In this document: positions 9,545 to 21,206 of the stretch, piece after piece
How the letters are laid out: every line of letters starts with the position of its first letter
Position numbering within the stretch: position 1 is the first letter of the stretch
Assembly (NCBI RefSeq): GCF_000003605.2
Contig: NW_003153128.1
Coordinates: 1 to 27,365, forward strand
DNA from: Saccoglossus kowalevskii
Taxonomy: Eukaryota; Hemichordata; Enteropneusta; Harrimaniidae
Length of the DNA: 27,365 bases
Reading direction: 5' to 3'
The notes under the pieces: model-generated
Told to the model about the DNA's origin: nothing
Database searches by the model: none
The model's input: the letters and a program-made list of their open reading frames with translations, nothing else
Position numbers and translations under genes: made by a program

Positions 9545-10260
9545 AAAAGTAGTCACTAAAGGCAGGTGATCTTTATACACAAGTAATTCATGTATTATAC
9601 CTTGGAACTGCCTAAAAGTGGTCACTATAGGCAGGTGATCTTTATACACAGGTAATTCATGCACTATACCTTGGAACTGCCTAAAAGTGGTCACTATAGG
9701 CAGGTGGTCTTTATACACAGGTAATTCAGGCATTATACCTTGGAAATGCTTAAAAGTGGTCACGATAGGCAGGTGATCTTTATACACAGGGAACCCATGC
9801 ATTATACCTTGGAACTGCCTAAAAGTGTCACAATAGGCATGTGATCTTTATACACAGGTAATTCATGCATTATACCTTGTAACTGCCTAAAAGTGGTCAC
9901 TATAGGCAGGTCATCTTTATACACGGGTAATTCATGCATTATACCTTGGGACTGCCTAAAAGTGGTCACTATAGGCAGGTGATCTTTATACACTGGAAAC
10001 CCATGCATTATGACTTGGAACCGCCTAAAAGTGGTCACTATAGGCAGGTGATCTGTATACACAGGTAATTCATGCATTATACCTTGGAACTGCCTAAAAG
10101 TAGTCACTAAAGGCAGGTGATCTTTATACACAGGTAATTCATGCATTATACCTTGGAACTGCCTAAAAGTGGTCACTATAGGCAGGTGATTTTTATACAC
10201 AGGTAATTCATGCATTATACTTTGGAACTGCCTAACAGTGGTCACTATAGGCAGGTGATC
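9545..10260. repeat. CACGATAGG module plus heptamer-type units
   Basis: An ordered set of variants runs CATGTATTATACC, CATGCACTATACC, GGTGGTC with TTCAGGCATT, GCTTAAAAGTGGTCACGATAGG (CACGAT at 9761), CACAATAGGCATGTG (9829), CACGGGTAATTC, then GAAACCCATGC (about 10006) and the first units of the 483-bp heptamer. CACGATAGG recurs at 23892, 25487 and 27146 with the same neighbours. The offset from here to 23892 is 14,131, becoming 14,132 at CACAAT because this copy lost two bases and a compensating part in AAAAGTGTCAC; the exact indel is uncertain. Confidence 0.78.
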
Positions 10261-10629
10261 TTTATACACAGGGAACCCATGCATTATACCTTGGAACTGC
10301 CTAAAAGTGGTCACTATAGGCAGGTGATCTTTATACACAGGTAATTCATGCATTATACCTTGGAACTGCCTAAAAGTTGTCATTATAGGGGGGTTAACTT
10401 TATACACAGGGAACCCATGCATTATACCTTGGAACTGCCTAAAAGTGGTCACTATAGGCAGGTGATCTTTATTCACAGGTAACTCATGCATTATACCTTG
10501 GAACTGCCTAAAAGTGGTCACTATAGGCAGGTGAACTTTATACACAGGGAACCCATGCATTATACCTTGGAACTGCCTAAATGTGGTCATTATAGGCAGG
10601 TGAACTTTATACACAGGTAACTCATGCAT

Positions 10630-11160
10630 TATACGCATACCTTTGAACTGCCTAGAAGTGGTCACTATAGGCAGGTGATCTTTATACACAGGGAACCCAT
10701 GCATTATACCTTGGAACTGCCTAAAAGTGGTCACTATAGGTAGGTGTTCTTTATTCACAGGTAACTCGTGCATTATACCTTGGAACTGCCTAAAAGTGGT
10801 CACTATGGGCTGGTGGTCTTTCTACACAGGTAACTCATGCATTATACCTTGGAACTGCCTAAAATTGGTCACTATAGGCAGGTGATCTTTATACACAGGG
10901 AACCCATGCATTATACGTTGGAACTGCCTAAAAGTGGTCACTATAGGCAGGTGATCTTTATACACAGGTAATTCATGCATTATACCTTGGAACTGCCTTA
11001 AAGTGGTCACTATAGGCAGGTGAAATTTATACACAGGGAACCCATGCATTATACCTTGGAACTGTCTAAAAGTAGTCACTATAGGCAGGTGATCTTTATA
11101 GACAGGTAACTCATGCATTATACCTTGGAACTGCCTGAAAGTGGTCACTATAGGCATTTG
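10630..11160. repeat. Isolated block of the 834-bp repeat type
   Basis: It contains the rare ACCTTTGAACTGCCTAGAAG, GGTAGGTGTTC, CTCGTGCATT, GGGCTGGTGG/CTTTCTACAC, TATACGTTGG, GAACTGCCTTAAAG, GGTGAAATTTATAC, TTTATAGACAGG and GGCATTTG in the order found three times at 18470-21060. The match to 18641-18976 is at an offset of 7,819 and to 20309-20644 at 9,487. It looks like a copy of one 12-mer unit placed far from the main run. Confidence 0.8.
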
Positions 11161-12121
11161 ATCTTTCTACACAGATAACTCATGCATTATAACTTGGAAC
11201 TGCCTAAAATTGGTCACTATAGCCAGGTGATCTTTATACACAGAGAACCCATGCATTATACCTTGGAACTGCCTAAAAGTGGTCACTATAGGCAGGTCAT
11301 CTTTATACACAGGTAACTCATGCATTATACCTTGGAACTGCCTAAAAGTGGTCACTATAGGCAGGTGAACTTTATACAGAGGGAACCCATGCATTATACC
11401 TTGGAACTGTCTAAAAGTGGTCACTATAGGCAGGTGATCTTTAAACACAGGGAACCCATGCATTATACCTTAGAACTGCCTAAAAGTGGTCACTATAGGC
11501 AGGTGATCTTTAAACACATGGAACCCATGCATTATACCCTGGAACTGCCTAAAAGTGGTCATTATAGGCAGGTGGTCTTTATACACAGGTAACTCATGCA
11601 TTATATGCATACCTTGGAACTGCCTAAACGTGGTCACTATAGGCAGGTGATCTTTATACACAGGGAACCCATGCATTATACCTTGGAACTGCCTAAAAGT
11701 GGTCACTATAGGTAGGTGTTCTTTATTCACAGGTAACTCGTGCATTATACCTTGGAACTGCCTAAAAGTGGTCACTATGGGCTGGTGGTCTTTCTACACA
11801 GGTAACTCATGCATTATACCTTGTAACTGCCTAAAATTGGTAACTATAGGCATTTGATCTTTATACACAGGGAACCCATGCATTATACCTTGGAACTGCC
11901 TAAAAGGGTCACTATAGGCAGGTGATCTTTATACACGGGTAATTCATGCATTATACCTTGGGACTGCCTAAAAGTGGTCACTATAGGCAGGTGATCTTTT
12001 TACACTGGAAACCCATGCATTATGACTTGGAAACGCCTAAAAGTGGTCACTATAGGCAGGTGATCTCTATACACAGGTAATTCATGCATTATACCTTGGA
12101 ACTGCCTAAAACTAGTCACTA
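11043..12121. repeat. Second copy of the 1.08-kb block at 7790-8868
   Basis: The marker order is as in the partner copy, with private changes TATAACTTGG (about 11193), CACATGGAACCC (about 11519), TACCCTGG (about 11538) and GGAAACGCC (about 12031). It ends at CTAAAACTAGTCACT, after which the sequence joins a heptamer-like block beginning AAAGGCAGG. Confidence 0.82.
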
Positions 12122-13067
12122 AAGGCAGGTGATCTTTATACACAGGTAATTCATGCATTATACCTTGGAACTGCCTAAAAGTGGTCACTATAGGCAGGTG
12201 ATTTTTATACACAGGTAATTCATGCATTATACTTTGGAACTGCCTAAAAGTGGTCACTATAGGCAGGTGATCTTTATACACAGGGAACCCATGCATTATA
12301 CCTTGGAACTGCCTAAAAGTGGTCACTATAGGCAGGTGATCTTTATACACAGGTAATTCATGCATTCTACCTTGGAACTGCCTAAAAGTGGTCACTATAG
12401 GCATGTGAACTTTATACAGAGGGAACCCATGCATTATATCTTGGAACTGTCTAAAAGTGGTCACTATAGGCAGGTGATCTTTAAACACAGGGAACCCATG
12501 CATTATACCTTGGAACTGCCTAAAAGTGGTCATTATAGGCAGGTGGTCTTTATACACAGGTAACTCATGCATTATACGCATACCTTGGAACTGCCTAAAC
12601 GTGGTCACTATAGGCAGGTGATCTTTATACACAGGGAACCCATGCATTATACCTTGGAACTGCCTAAAAGTGGTCACTATGGGCTGGTGGTCTTTCTACA
12701 TAGGTAACTCACGCATTTTACCTTGGAACTGCCTAAAATTGGTCACTATAGGCAGGTGATCATTATACACAGGGAACCCATTCATTATACCTTGGAACTG
12801 CCTAAAAGTGGTCACTATAGGCAGGTGGTCTTTATACACAGGTAACTCAGGCATTATACCTCGGAACTACCTAAAAGTGGTCACTAAAGACAGGTGATCT
12901 TTATACACAGGGAACCCTTTCATTATACCTTGGAACTGCCTAAAAGTGGTCACTATAGGCAGGTGATCTTTATACACAGGTAATTCATGTATTATACCTT
13001 GGAACTGCCTAAAAGTGGTCACTATAGGCAGGTGATCTTTATACACAGGTAATTCATGCACTATACC

Positions 13068-13085
13068 TTGGAAACAAAACCTAAA
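13068..13085. other. Unique replacement of the CTGC box by ACAAAAC
   Basis: Where every other monomer reads TTGGAACTGCCTAAA, this one reads TTGGAAACAAAACCTAAA, three bases longer. The left arm of the dyad element is lost in this monomer. On the minus strand it adds one codon (FRFCFQG) without breaking the frame. I found no second copy. Confidence 0.8.
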
Positions 13086-15384
13086 AGTGGTCACTATAGG
13101 CAGGTGATATTTATACACTGGGAACCCATGCATTATGACTTGGAACCGCCTAAAAGTGGTCACTATAAGCAGGTGATCTCTATACACAGGTAATTCATGC
13201 ATTATACCTTGGAACTGCCTAAAAGTAGTCACTAAAGGCAGGTGATCTTTATACACAGGTAATTCATGCATTATACCTTGGAACTGCCTAAAAGTGGTCA
13301 CTATAGGCAGGTGATTTTTATACACAGGTAATTCATGCATTATACTTTGGAACTGCCTAAAAGTGGTCACTATAGGCAGGTGATCTTTATACACAGGGAA
13401 CCCATGCATTATACCTTGGAACTGCCTAAAAGTAGTCACTGTAGGCAGGTGATCTTTATACACAGGTAATTCATGCATTATACCTTGGAACTGCCTAAAA
13501 GTGGTCACTATAGGGAGGTGAACTTTATACACAGGGAACCCATGCATTACACCTTGGAACTGCCTAAAAGTGGTCACTATAGTCAGGTGATCTTTATACA
13601 CAGGTAACTCATGCATTATACCTTGGAACTGCCTAAAAGTGGTCACTATAGGCAGGTGAACTTTATACAGAGGGAGCCCATGCATTATACCTTGGAACTG
13701 TCTAAAAGTGGTCACTATAGGCAGGTGATCTTTAAACACAGGGAACCCATGCATTATACCTTGGAACTGCCTAAAAGTGGTCATTATAGGCAGGTGGTCT
13801 TTATACACAGGTAACTCATGCATTATACGCATACCTTGGAACTGCCTAAACGTGGTCACTATAGGCAGGTGATCCTGATACACAAGGAACCCATGCATTA
13901 TACCTTGGAACTGCCTAAATGTGGCCACTATAGGTAGGTGGTCTTTATTCACAGGTAACTCATGCATTATACCTTGGAACTGCCTAAAAGTGGTCACTAT
14001 GGGCTGGTGGTCTTTCTACATAGGTAACTCATGCATTCTACCTTGGAACTGCCTAAAATTGGTCACTATAGGCAGGTGATCTTTATACACAGGGAACCCA
14101 TTCATTATATCTTGGAACTGCCTAAAAGTGGTCACTATAGGCAGGTGGTCTTTATACACAGGTAACTCGGGCATTATACCTCGGAACTACCTAAAAGTGG
14201 TCACTATAGACAGGTGATCTTTATACACAGGGAACCCATTCAGTATACCTTGGAACTGCCTACAAGTAGTCACTAAAGGCAAGTGATCTTTATACACAGG
14301 TAATTCATGTATTATACCTTGGAACTGCCTAAAAGTGGTCACTATAGGCAGGTGATCTTTATACACAGGTAATTCATGCACTATATCTTGGAACTGCCTA
14401 AAAGTGGTCACTATAGGCAGGTGATCTTTATACACAGGTAATTCATGCATTATGCCTTGGAACTGCCTAAAAGTGGTCACTATAGGCAGGTGATTTTTTA
14501 TATACAGGTAATTCATGCATTATACTTTGGAACTGCCTAAAAGTGGTCACTATAGGCAGGTGATCTTTATACACAGGGAACCCATGCATTATACCTTGGA
14601 ACTGCCTAAAAGTGGTCACTATAGGGAGGTGAACTTTATACACAGGGAACCCATGCATTATACCTTGGAACTGCCTAAAAGTGGTCACTATAGGCAGGTG
14701 ATCTTTATACACAGGTAACTCATGCATTATACCTTGGAACTGCCTAAAAGTGGTCACTATAGGTAGGTGAACTTTATACAGAGGGAACCCATGCATTATA
14801 CCTTGGAACTGCCTAAAAGTGGTCACTATAGGCAGGTGATCTTTAAACACAGGGAACCCATGCATTATACCTTGGAACTGCCTAAAAGTGGTCCTTATAG
14901 GCAGGTGGTCTTTATACACAGGTAACTCATGCATTATACGCATACCTTGGAACTGCCTAAACGTGGTCACTAGAGGCAGGTGATCTTTATACACAGGGAA
15001 CCCATGCATTATACCTTGGAACTGCGAAAATGTGGTCACTATAGGTAGGTGGTCTTTATTCACAGGTAACTCATGCATTATACCTTGGAACTGCCTCAAA
15101 GTGGTCACTATGGGCTGGTGGTCTTTCTACATAGGTAACTCATGCATTCTACCTTGGAACTGCCTAAAATTGATCACTAAAGGCAGGTGATCTTTATACA
15201 CAGGGAACCCATTCATTATACCTTGGAACTGCCTAAAAGTGGTCACTATAGGCAGGTGGTCTTTATACACAGGTAACTCAGGCATTATAGCTCGGAACTA
15301 CCTAAAAGTGGTCACTATAGACAGGTGATCTTTATACACAGAGAACCCATTCATTATACCTTGGAACTGCCTAAAAGTAGTCAC

Positions 15385-15480
15385 TAAGGCAGGTGATCTT
15401 TATACACAAGTAATTCATGTATTATACCTTGGACTGACTAAAAGTGGTCACTATAGGCAGGTGATCTCCATACACAAGGT
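15385..15480. other. Indel cluster in three adjacent monomers
   Basis: CACTAAGGC lacks an A, CTTGGACTGACTAAA lacks an A and has C to A, and CACAAGGTAATTC has an extra A, all within 95 bp, in a region where neighbours are almost indel-free. Homopolymer-type changes suggest either local decay or residual assembly error. Confidence 0.65.
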
Positions 15481-15542
15481 AATTCATGCATTATACCTTG
15501 GAACTGCCTGAAAGTAGTCACTATAGGCAGGTCATCTTTATA

Positions 15543-16326
15543 CACAGTTAATTCATGCATTATGCCGTGGAACTGCCTAAAAGTGGTCACTATAGGCAGG
15601 TGATCTTTATACACAGGTAACTCATGTATTATACCTTGGAATTGCCTAAAAGTGGTCAGTATAGGCAGGTGAACTTTATACACAGGTAACTCGTGCATTA
15701 AACCTTGGAACTGCCTAAAAGTGGTCACTATGGGCTGGTGGTCTTTCTACACAGGTAACTCATGCATTATACCTTGGAACTGCCTAAATTGGTCACTATA
15801 GGCAGGTGATCTTTATACACAGGGAACCCATTCATTATACCTTGGAACTGCCTAAAAGTGGTCACTATAGGCAGGTGGTCGTTATACACAGGTAACTCAG
15901 GCATTATACCTCGGAACTACCTAAAAGTGGTCACTACAGACAGGTGATCTTTATACACAGGGAACCCATTCATTATACCTTGGAACTGTCTAAAAGTAGT
16001 CACTAAAGGCAGGTGATCTTTATACACAGGTAATTCATGCATTATACCTTGGAACTGCCTAAAAGTGGTCACTATAGGCAGGTGATCTTTATACACAGGT
16101 AATTCATGCACTATACCTTGGAACTGCCTAAAAGTGGTCACTATAGGCAGGTGATCTTTATACACAGGGAACCCATGCATTATACCTTGGAACTGCCTAA
16201 AAGTGGTCACTATAGGCAGGTGATCTTTATACACAGGTAATTCATGCATTATACCTTGGAACTGCCTAAAAGTGGTTACTATAGGCAGGTGAAATTTATA
16301 CACAGGTAACCCATACATTATACCTT
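15543..16326. repeat. Downstream copy of the 865-1648 block
   Basis: This copy shares GGTCAGTATAGG (15659), CACTACAGACAGG (about 15934) and GGTAACCCATACATT with the upstream copy. It differs by a lost base in CTAAATTGG and a private GGTCGTTATAC. The right edge coincides with an indel cluster. Confidence 0.82.
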
Positions 16327-16536
16327 GGAAACTGCCTAAAAGTGGTCACTATAGGCAGGTGGAATTTTATACACAGGTAATTCATGCATTATACTTTGGA
16401 ACTGCCTAAAAGTGGTCACTATAGGCAGGTGATCTTTATACACAGGGAACCCATTCATTATACTTGGAACTGCCTAAAAGTGGTCACTATAGGCAGGTGA
16501 TCTTTATACACAGGTAAATTCATGCATTATACTTGG
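16327..16536. other. Dense single-base indel cluster
   Basis: Five or more one-base changes in about 210 bp: TTGGAAACTGCC (extra A), GGTGGAATTTTATAC (rearranged and one base longer), ATTATACTTGGAAC (lost base), GGTAAATTCATG (extra A) and a second TATACTTGG (lost base). They disrupt every long open frame across this stretch. Confidence 0.7.
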
Positions 16537-17234
16537 AACTGCCTAAAAGTGGTCACTATAGGGAGGTGAACTTTACACACAGGGAACCCATGCATTATAC
16601 CTTGTAACTGCCTAAAAGTGGTCACTATAGGCAGGTGATCTTTATACACAGGTAACTCATGCATTATACCTTGGAACTGCCTAAAATTGGTCACTATAGG
16701 CAGGTGAACTTTATACAGAGGGAACCCATGCATTATACCTTGGAACTGCCTAAAAGGGGTCACCATAGGCTGGTGGTCTTTAAACACAGGGAACCCATGC
16801 ATTATACCTTGGAACTGCCTAAAAGTGGTCATTATAGGCAGGCGGTCTTTATACACAGGTAACTCATGCATTATACGCATACCTTGGAACTGCCTAAACG
16901 TGGTCACTATAGGAAGGTGATCTTTATACACAGGGAACCCATGCATTATACCTTGGAACTGCCTAAATGTGGTCACTATAGGTAGGTGGTCTTTATTCAC
17001 AGGTAACTCATGCATTATACCATGGAACTGCCTTAAAGTGGTCACTATGGGCTGGTGGTCTTTCTACATAGGTAACTCATGCATTCTACCTTGGAACTGC
17101 CTAAAATTGGTCACTATAGACAGGTGATCTTTATACACAGGGAACCCATTCATTATACCTTGGAACTGCCTAAAAGTGGTCACTATAGGCAGGTGGTCTT
17201 TATACACAGGTAACTCAGGCATTATACCTCGGAA

Positions 17235-18050
17235 CTACCTAAAAGTGGTCACTATAGACAGGTGATCTTTATACACAGGGAACCCATTCATTATACCTTG
17301 GAACTGCCTAAAAGTAGTCACTAAAGGCAGGTGATCTTTATACACAGGTAATTCATGTATTATACCTTGGAACCGCCTAAAAGTGGTCACTATAGGCAGG
17401 TGATCTTTATACACAGGTAATTCATGCACTATACCTTGGAACTGCCTAAAAGTGGTCACTATAGGCAGGTGATCTTTATACACAGGGAACCCATGCATTA
17501 TACCTTGGAACTGCCTAAAAGTGGTCACTATAGGCAGGTGATCTTTATACACAGGTAATTCATGCATTATACCTTGGAACTGCCTAAAAGTGGTTACTAT
17601 AGGCAGGTGAACTTTATACACAGGTAACCCATACCTTATACCTTGGAACTGCCTAAAAGTGGTCACTATAGGCAGGTGATCTTTATACACAGGTAATTCA
17701 TGCACTATACCTTGGAACTGCCTAAAAGTGGTCACTATAGGCAGGTGATCTTTATACGCAGGGAACCCATGCATTATACCTTGGAACTGCCTAAAAGTGG
17801 TCACTATAGGCAGGTGATCTCTATACACAGATAATTCATGCATTATACCTTGGAACTGCCTAAAAGTGGTCACTATAGGCAGGTGAACTTTATACACAGG
17901 GAACCCATGCATTATACCTTGGAACTGCCTAAAAGTTGTCACTATAGGCAGGTGGTCTATTTTCACAGGTAACTCATGCATTATACCTTGGAACTGCCTA
18001 AAAGTAGTCACTATAGGCAGGTGATCTTTATACACAGGGAACCCATGCAT
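17235..18050. repeat. GGTAACCCATACCTT / GCACTATA block related to 1240-2150 and 15917-16318
   Basis: The series CCCATTCATT, AGTAGTCACTAAAGG, CATGTATT, CCGCC, GCACTATA, GGGAACCC, type A, GGTTACTATAGG, GGTAACCCATAC, GCACTATA, TATACGCAGGG, GATCTCTATACACAGATAATTC follows the same order as 1280-1860. The minus-strand frame reads YGLPVYK at the GGTAACCCATAC unit here, near 1630 and near 16315, marking the three copies. Confidence 0.75.
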
Positions 18051-18452
18051 TATACCTCGGAACTACCTAAAAGTGGTCACTATAGACAGGTGAACTTTAT
18101 ACACAGGGAACCCATGCATTATACCTTGGAACTGCCTAAAAGTAGTCACTATAGGCATTTGATATTTATACACAGGTAACTCATGCATTATACCTTGGAA
18201 CTGCTTAAAAGTGGTCACTATAGCCAGGTGATCTTTATACACAGAGAACCCATGCATTATACCTTGGAACTGCCTAAAAGTGGTCACTATAGGCAGGTCA
18301 TCTTTATACACAGGTAATTCATGCATTATGCCGTGGAACTGCCTAAAAGTGGTCACTATAGGCAGGTGATCTTTATACACAGGTAACTCATGTATTATAC
18401 CTTGGAATTGCCTAAAAGTGGTCACTATAGGCAGGTGAACTTTATACACAGG

Positions 18453-18463
18453 TAACTACCTTT
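18453..18463. other. 16-bp microdeletion junction
   Basis: GGTAACTACCTTTGAACTGCC replaces the expected arrangement in which CATGCATTATACGCAT lies between GGTAACT and ACCTTTG (compare about 10618-10645 and 20105-20130). The loss removes the ATGCAT site and the 6-bp insertion from this copy of the unit. Confidence 0.85.
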
Positions 18464-18625
18464 GAACTGCCTAGAAGTGGTCACTATAGGCAGGTGATCT
18501 TTATACACAGGGAACCCATGCATTATACCTTGGAACTGCCTAAAAGTGGTCACTATAGGTAGGTATTCTTTATTCACAGGTAACTCGTGCATTATACCTT
18601 GGAACTGCCTAAAAGTGGTCACTAT

Positions 18626-21058
18626 GGGCTGGTGGTCTTTCTACACAGGTAACTCATGCATTATACCTTGGAACTGCCTAAAATTGGTCACTATAGGCAG
18701 GTGATCTTTATACACAGGGAACCCATGCATTATACGTTGGAACTGCCTAAAAGTGGTCACTATAGGCAGGTGATCTTTATACACAGGTAATTCATGCATT
18801 ATACCTTGGAACTGCCTTAAAGTGGTCACTATAGGCAGGTGAATTTTATACACAGGGAACCGATGCATTATACCTTGGAACTGCCTAAAAGTAGTCACTA
18901 TAGGCAGGTGATCTTTATAGACAGGTAACTCATGCATTATACCTTGGAACTGCCTGAAAGTGGTCACTATAGGCATTTGATCTTTCTACACAGATAACTC
19001 ATGCATTATACCTTGGAACTGCCTAAAATTGGTCACTATAGCCAGGTGATCTTTATACACAGAGAACCCATGCATTATACCTTGGAACTGCCTAAAAGTG
19101 GTCACTATAGGCAGGTCATCTTTATACACAGGTAATTCATGCATTATGCCGTGGAACTGCCTAAAAGTGGTCACTATAGGCAGGTGATCTTTATACACAG
19201 GTAACTCATGTATTATACCTTGGAATTGCCTAAAAGTGGTCACTATGGGCAGGTGAAACTTTATACACAAGTAACTCATGCATTATACGAATACCTTTGA
19301 ACTGCCTAGAAGTGGTCACTATAGGCATGTGATCTTTATACACAGGGAACCCATGCATTATACCTTGGAACTGCCTAAAAGTGGTCACTATATGTAGGTG
19401 TTCTTTATTCACAGGTAACTCGTGCATTATACCTTGGAACTGCCTAAAAGTGGTCACTATGGGCTGGTGGTCTTTCTACACAGGTAACTCATGCATTATA
19501 CCTTGGAACTGCCTAAAATTGATCACTATAGGCAGGTGATCTTTATACACAGGGAACCATGCATTATACCTTGGAACTGCCTAAAAGTGGTCACTATAGG
19601 CAGGTGATCTTTATACACAGGTAATTCATGCATTATACCTTGGAACTGCCTTAAAGTGGTCACTATAGGCAGGTGAACTTTATACACAGGGAACCCATGC
19701 ATTATACCTTGGAACTGCCTAAAAGTAGTCACTATAGGCAGGTGATCTTTATAGACAGGTAACTCATGCATTATACCTTGGAACTGCCTGAAAGTGGTCA
19801 CTATAGGCATTTGATCTTTCTACACAGGTAACTCATGCATTATACCTTGGAACTGCCTAAAATTGGTCACTATAGCCAGGTGATCTTTATACACAGAGAA
19901 CCCATGCATTATACCTTGGAACTGCCTAAAAGTGGTCACTATAGGCAGGTCATCTTTATACACAGGTAATTCATGCATTATGCCGTGGAACTGCCTAAAA
20001 GTGGTCACTATAGGCAGGTGATCTTTATACACAGGTAACTCATGTATTATACCTTGGAATTGCCTAAAAGTGGTCACTATAGGCAGGTGAACTTTATACA
20101 CAGGTAACTCATGCATTATACGCATACCTTTGAACTGCCTAGAAGTGGTCACTATAGGCAGGTAATCTTTATACACAGGGAACCCATGCATTATACCTTG
20201 GAACTGCCTAAAAGTGGTCACTATAGGTAGGTGTTCTTTATTCACAGGTAACTCGTGCATTATACCTTGGAACTGCCTAAAAGTGGTCACTATGGGCTGG
20301 TGGTCTTTCTACACAGGTAACTCATGCATTATACCTTGGAACTGCCTAAAATTGGTCACTATAGGCAGGTGATCTTTATACACAGGGAACCCATGCATTA
20401 TACGTTGGAACTGCCTAAAAGTGGTCACTATAGGCAGGTGATCTTTATACACAGGTAATTCATGCATTATACCTTGGAACTGCCTTAAAGTGGTCACTAT
20501 AGGCAGGTGAAATTTATACACAGGGAACCCATGCATTATACCTTGGAACTGCCTAAAAGTAGTCACTATAGGCAGGTGATCTTTATAGACAGGTAACTCA
20601 TGCATTATACCTTGGAACTGCCTGAAAGTGGTCACTATAGGCATTTGATCTTTCTACACAGATAACTCATGTATTATACCTTGGAACTGCCTAAAATTGG
20701 TCACTATAGGCAGGTCATCTTTATACACAGGTAATTCATGCATTATGCCGTGGAACTGCCTAAAAGTGGTCACTATAGGCAGGTGATCTTTATACACAGG
20801 TAACTCATGTATTATACCTTGGAATTGCCTAAAAGTGGTCACTATAGGCAGGTGAACTTTATACACAGGTAACTCATGCATTATACGCATACCTTTGAAC
20901 TGCCTAGAAGTGGTCACTATAGGCAGGTGATCTTTATACACAGGGAACCCATGCATTATACCTTGGAACTGCCTAAAAGTGGTCACTATAGGTAGGTGTT
21001 CTTTATTCACAGGTAACTCGTGCATTATACCTTGGAACTGCCTAAAAGTGGTCACTAT
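18626..21058. repeat. 12-mer higher-order repeat, consensus 834 bp, three copies
   Basis: The anchor GGGCTGGTGGTC starts at 18626, 19461, 20294 and 21059, giving units of 835, 833 and 765 bp. The consensus 834 equals eleven 69-bp monomers plus one 75-bp monomer. The first unit has an extra A in GTGAAACTTTATAC (about 19255). The second lost a C in GGGAACCATGC (about 19556). The third lacks exactly one monomer, by fusion of AAAATTGGTCACTATAG to GGCAGGTCATC (about 20692-20715). Order: GGGCTGG; AAAATTGG; GGGAACCC with TATACGTTGG; type A with CTTAAAG; GGTGAAATTT or GAACTT; TTTATAGACAGG; GGCATTTG; GCCAGG; GGTCATC with ATGCCGTGG; CATGTATT; 75-bp unit with CTAGAAG; GGTAGGTGTTC. A partial unit precedes it (18200-18625). 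Confidence 0.92.
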
Positions 21059-21206
21059 GGGCTGGTGGTCTTTCTACACAGGTAACTCATGCATTATACC
21101 TTGGAACTGCCTAAAATTGGTCACTATAGGCTGGTGGTCTTTCTACACAGGTAACTCATGCATTATACCTTGGAACTGCCTAAAATTGGTCACTATAGGC
21201 TGGTGA
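21059..21206. repeat. Local monomer amplification of the GCTGGTGG unit
   Basis: The CTGGTGGTCTTTCTACAC monomer is repeated one monomer later (about 21062 and 21131). It is followed 69 bp on by a related GGCTGGTGATCTTTTTACAC unit (about 21199). The neighbouring 12-mer units have this monomer only once, so this is a single-monomer duplication at the edge of the run. Confidence 0.8.

Larger units (their letters stand above)
12681..17048. repeat. Long higher-order units anchored by GGGCTGGTGG/CTACATAGG
   Basis: The anchor GGGCTGGTGGTCTTTCTACA with TAGG starts at 12681, 14001, 15112 and 17049, spaced 1,320, 1,111 and 1,937 bp. Within each unit come CCCATTCATT or CCCTTTCATT, CTCAGGCATT or CTCGGGCATT, CCTCGGAACTACC, AGTAGTCACTAAAGG, CATGTATT, GCACTATA, a TGATTTTTATAC group, GGGAGGTGAAC, the CAGAGGG module and the 6-bp insertion. 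1,320 equals 19 monomers plus the 6-bp insertion plus a 3-bp gain at about 13074; 1,111 equals 16 monomers plus 6 plus an extra T near 14497. The 1,937-bp interval contains the 865-1648-type block as an insert. The same anchor recurs at 25008 (as CTAAATAGG) and 26256. Confidence 0.82.
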
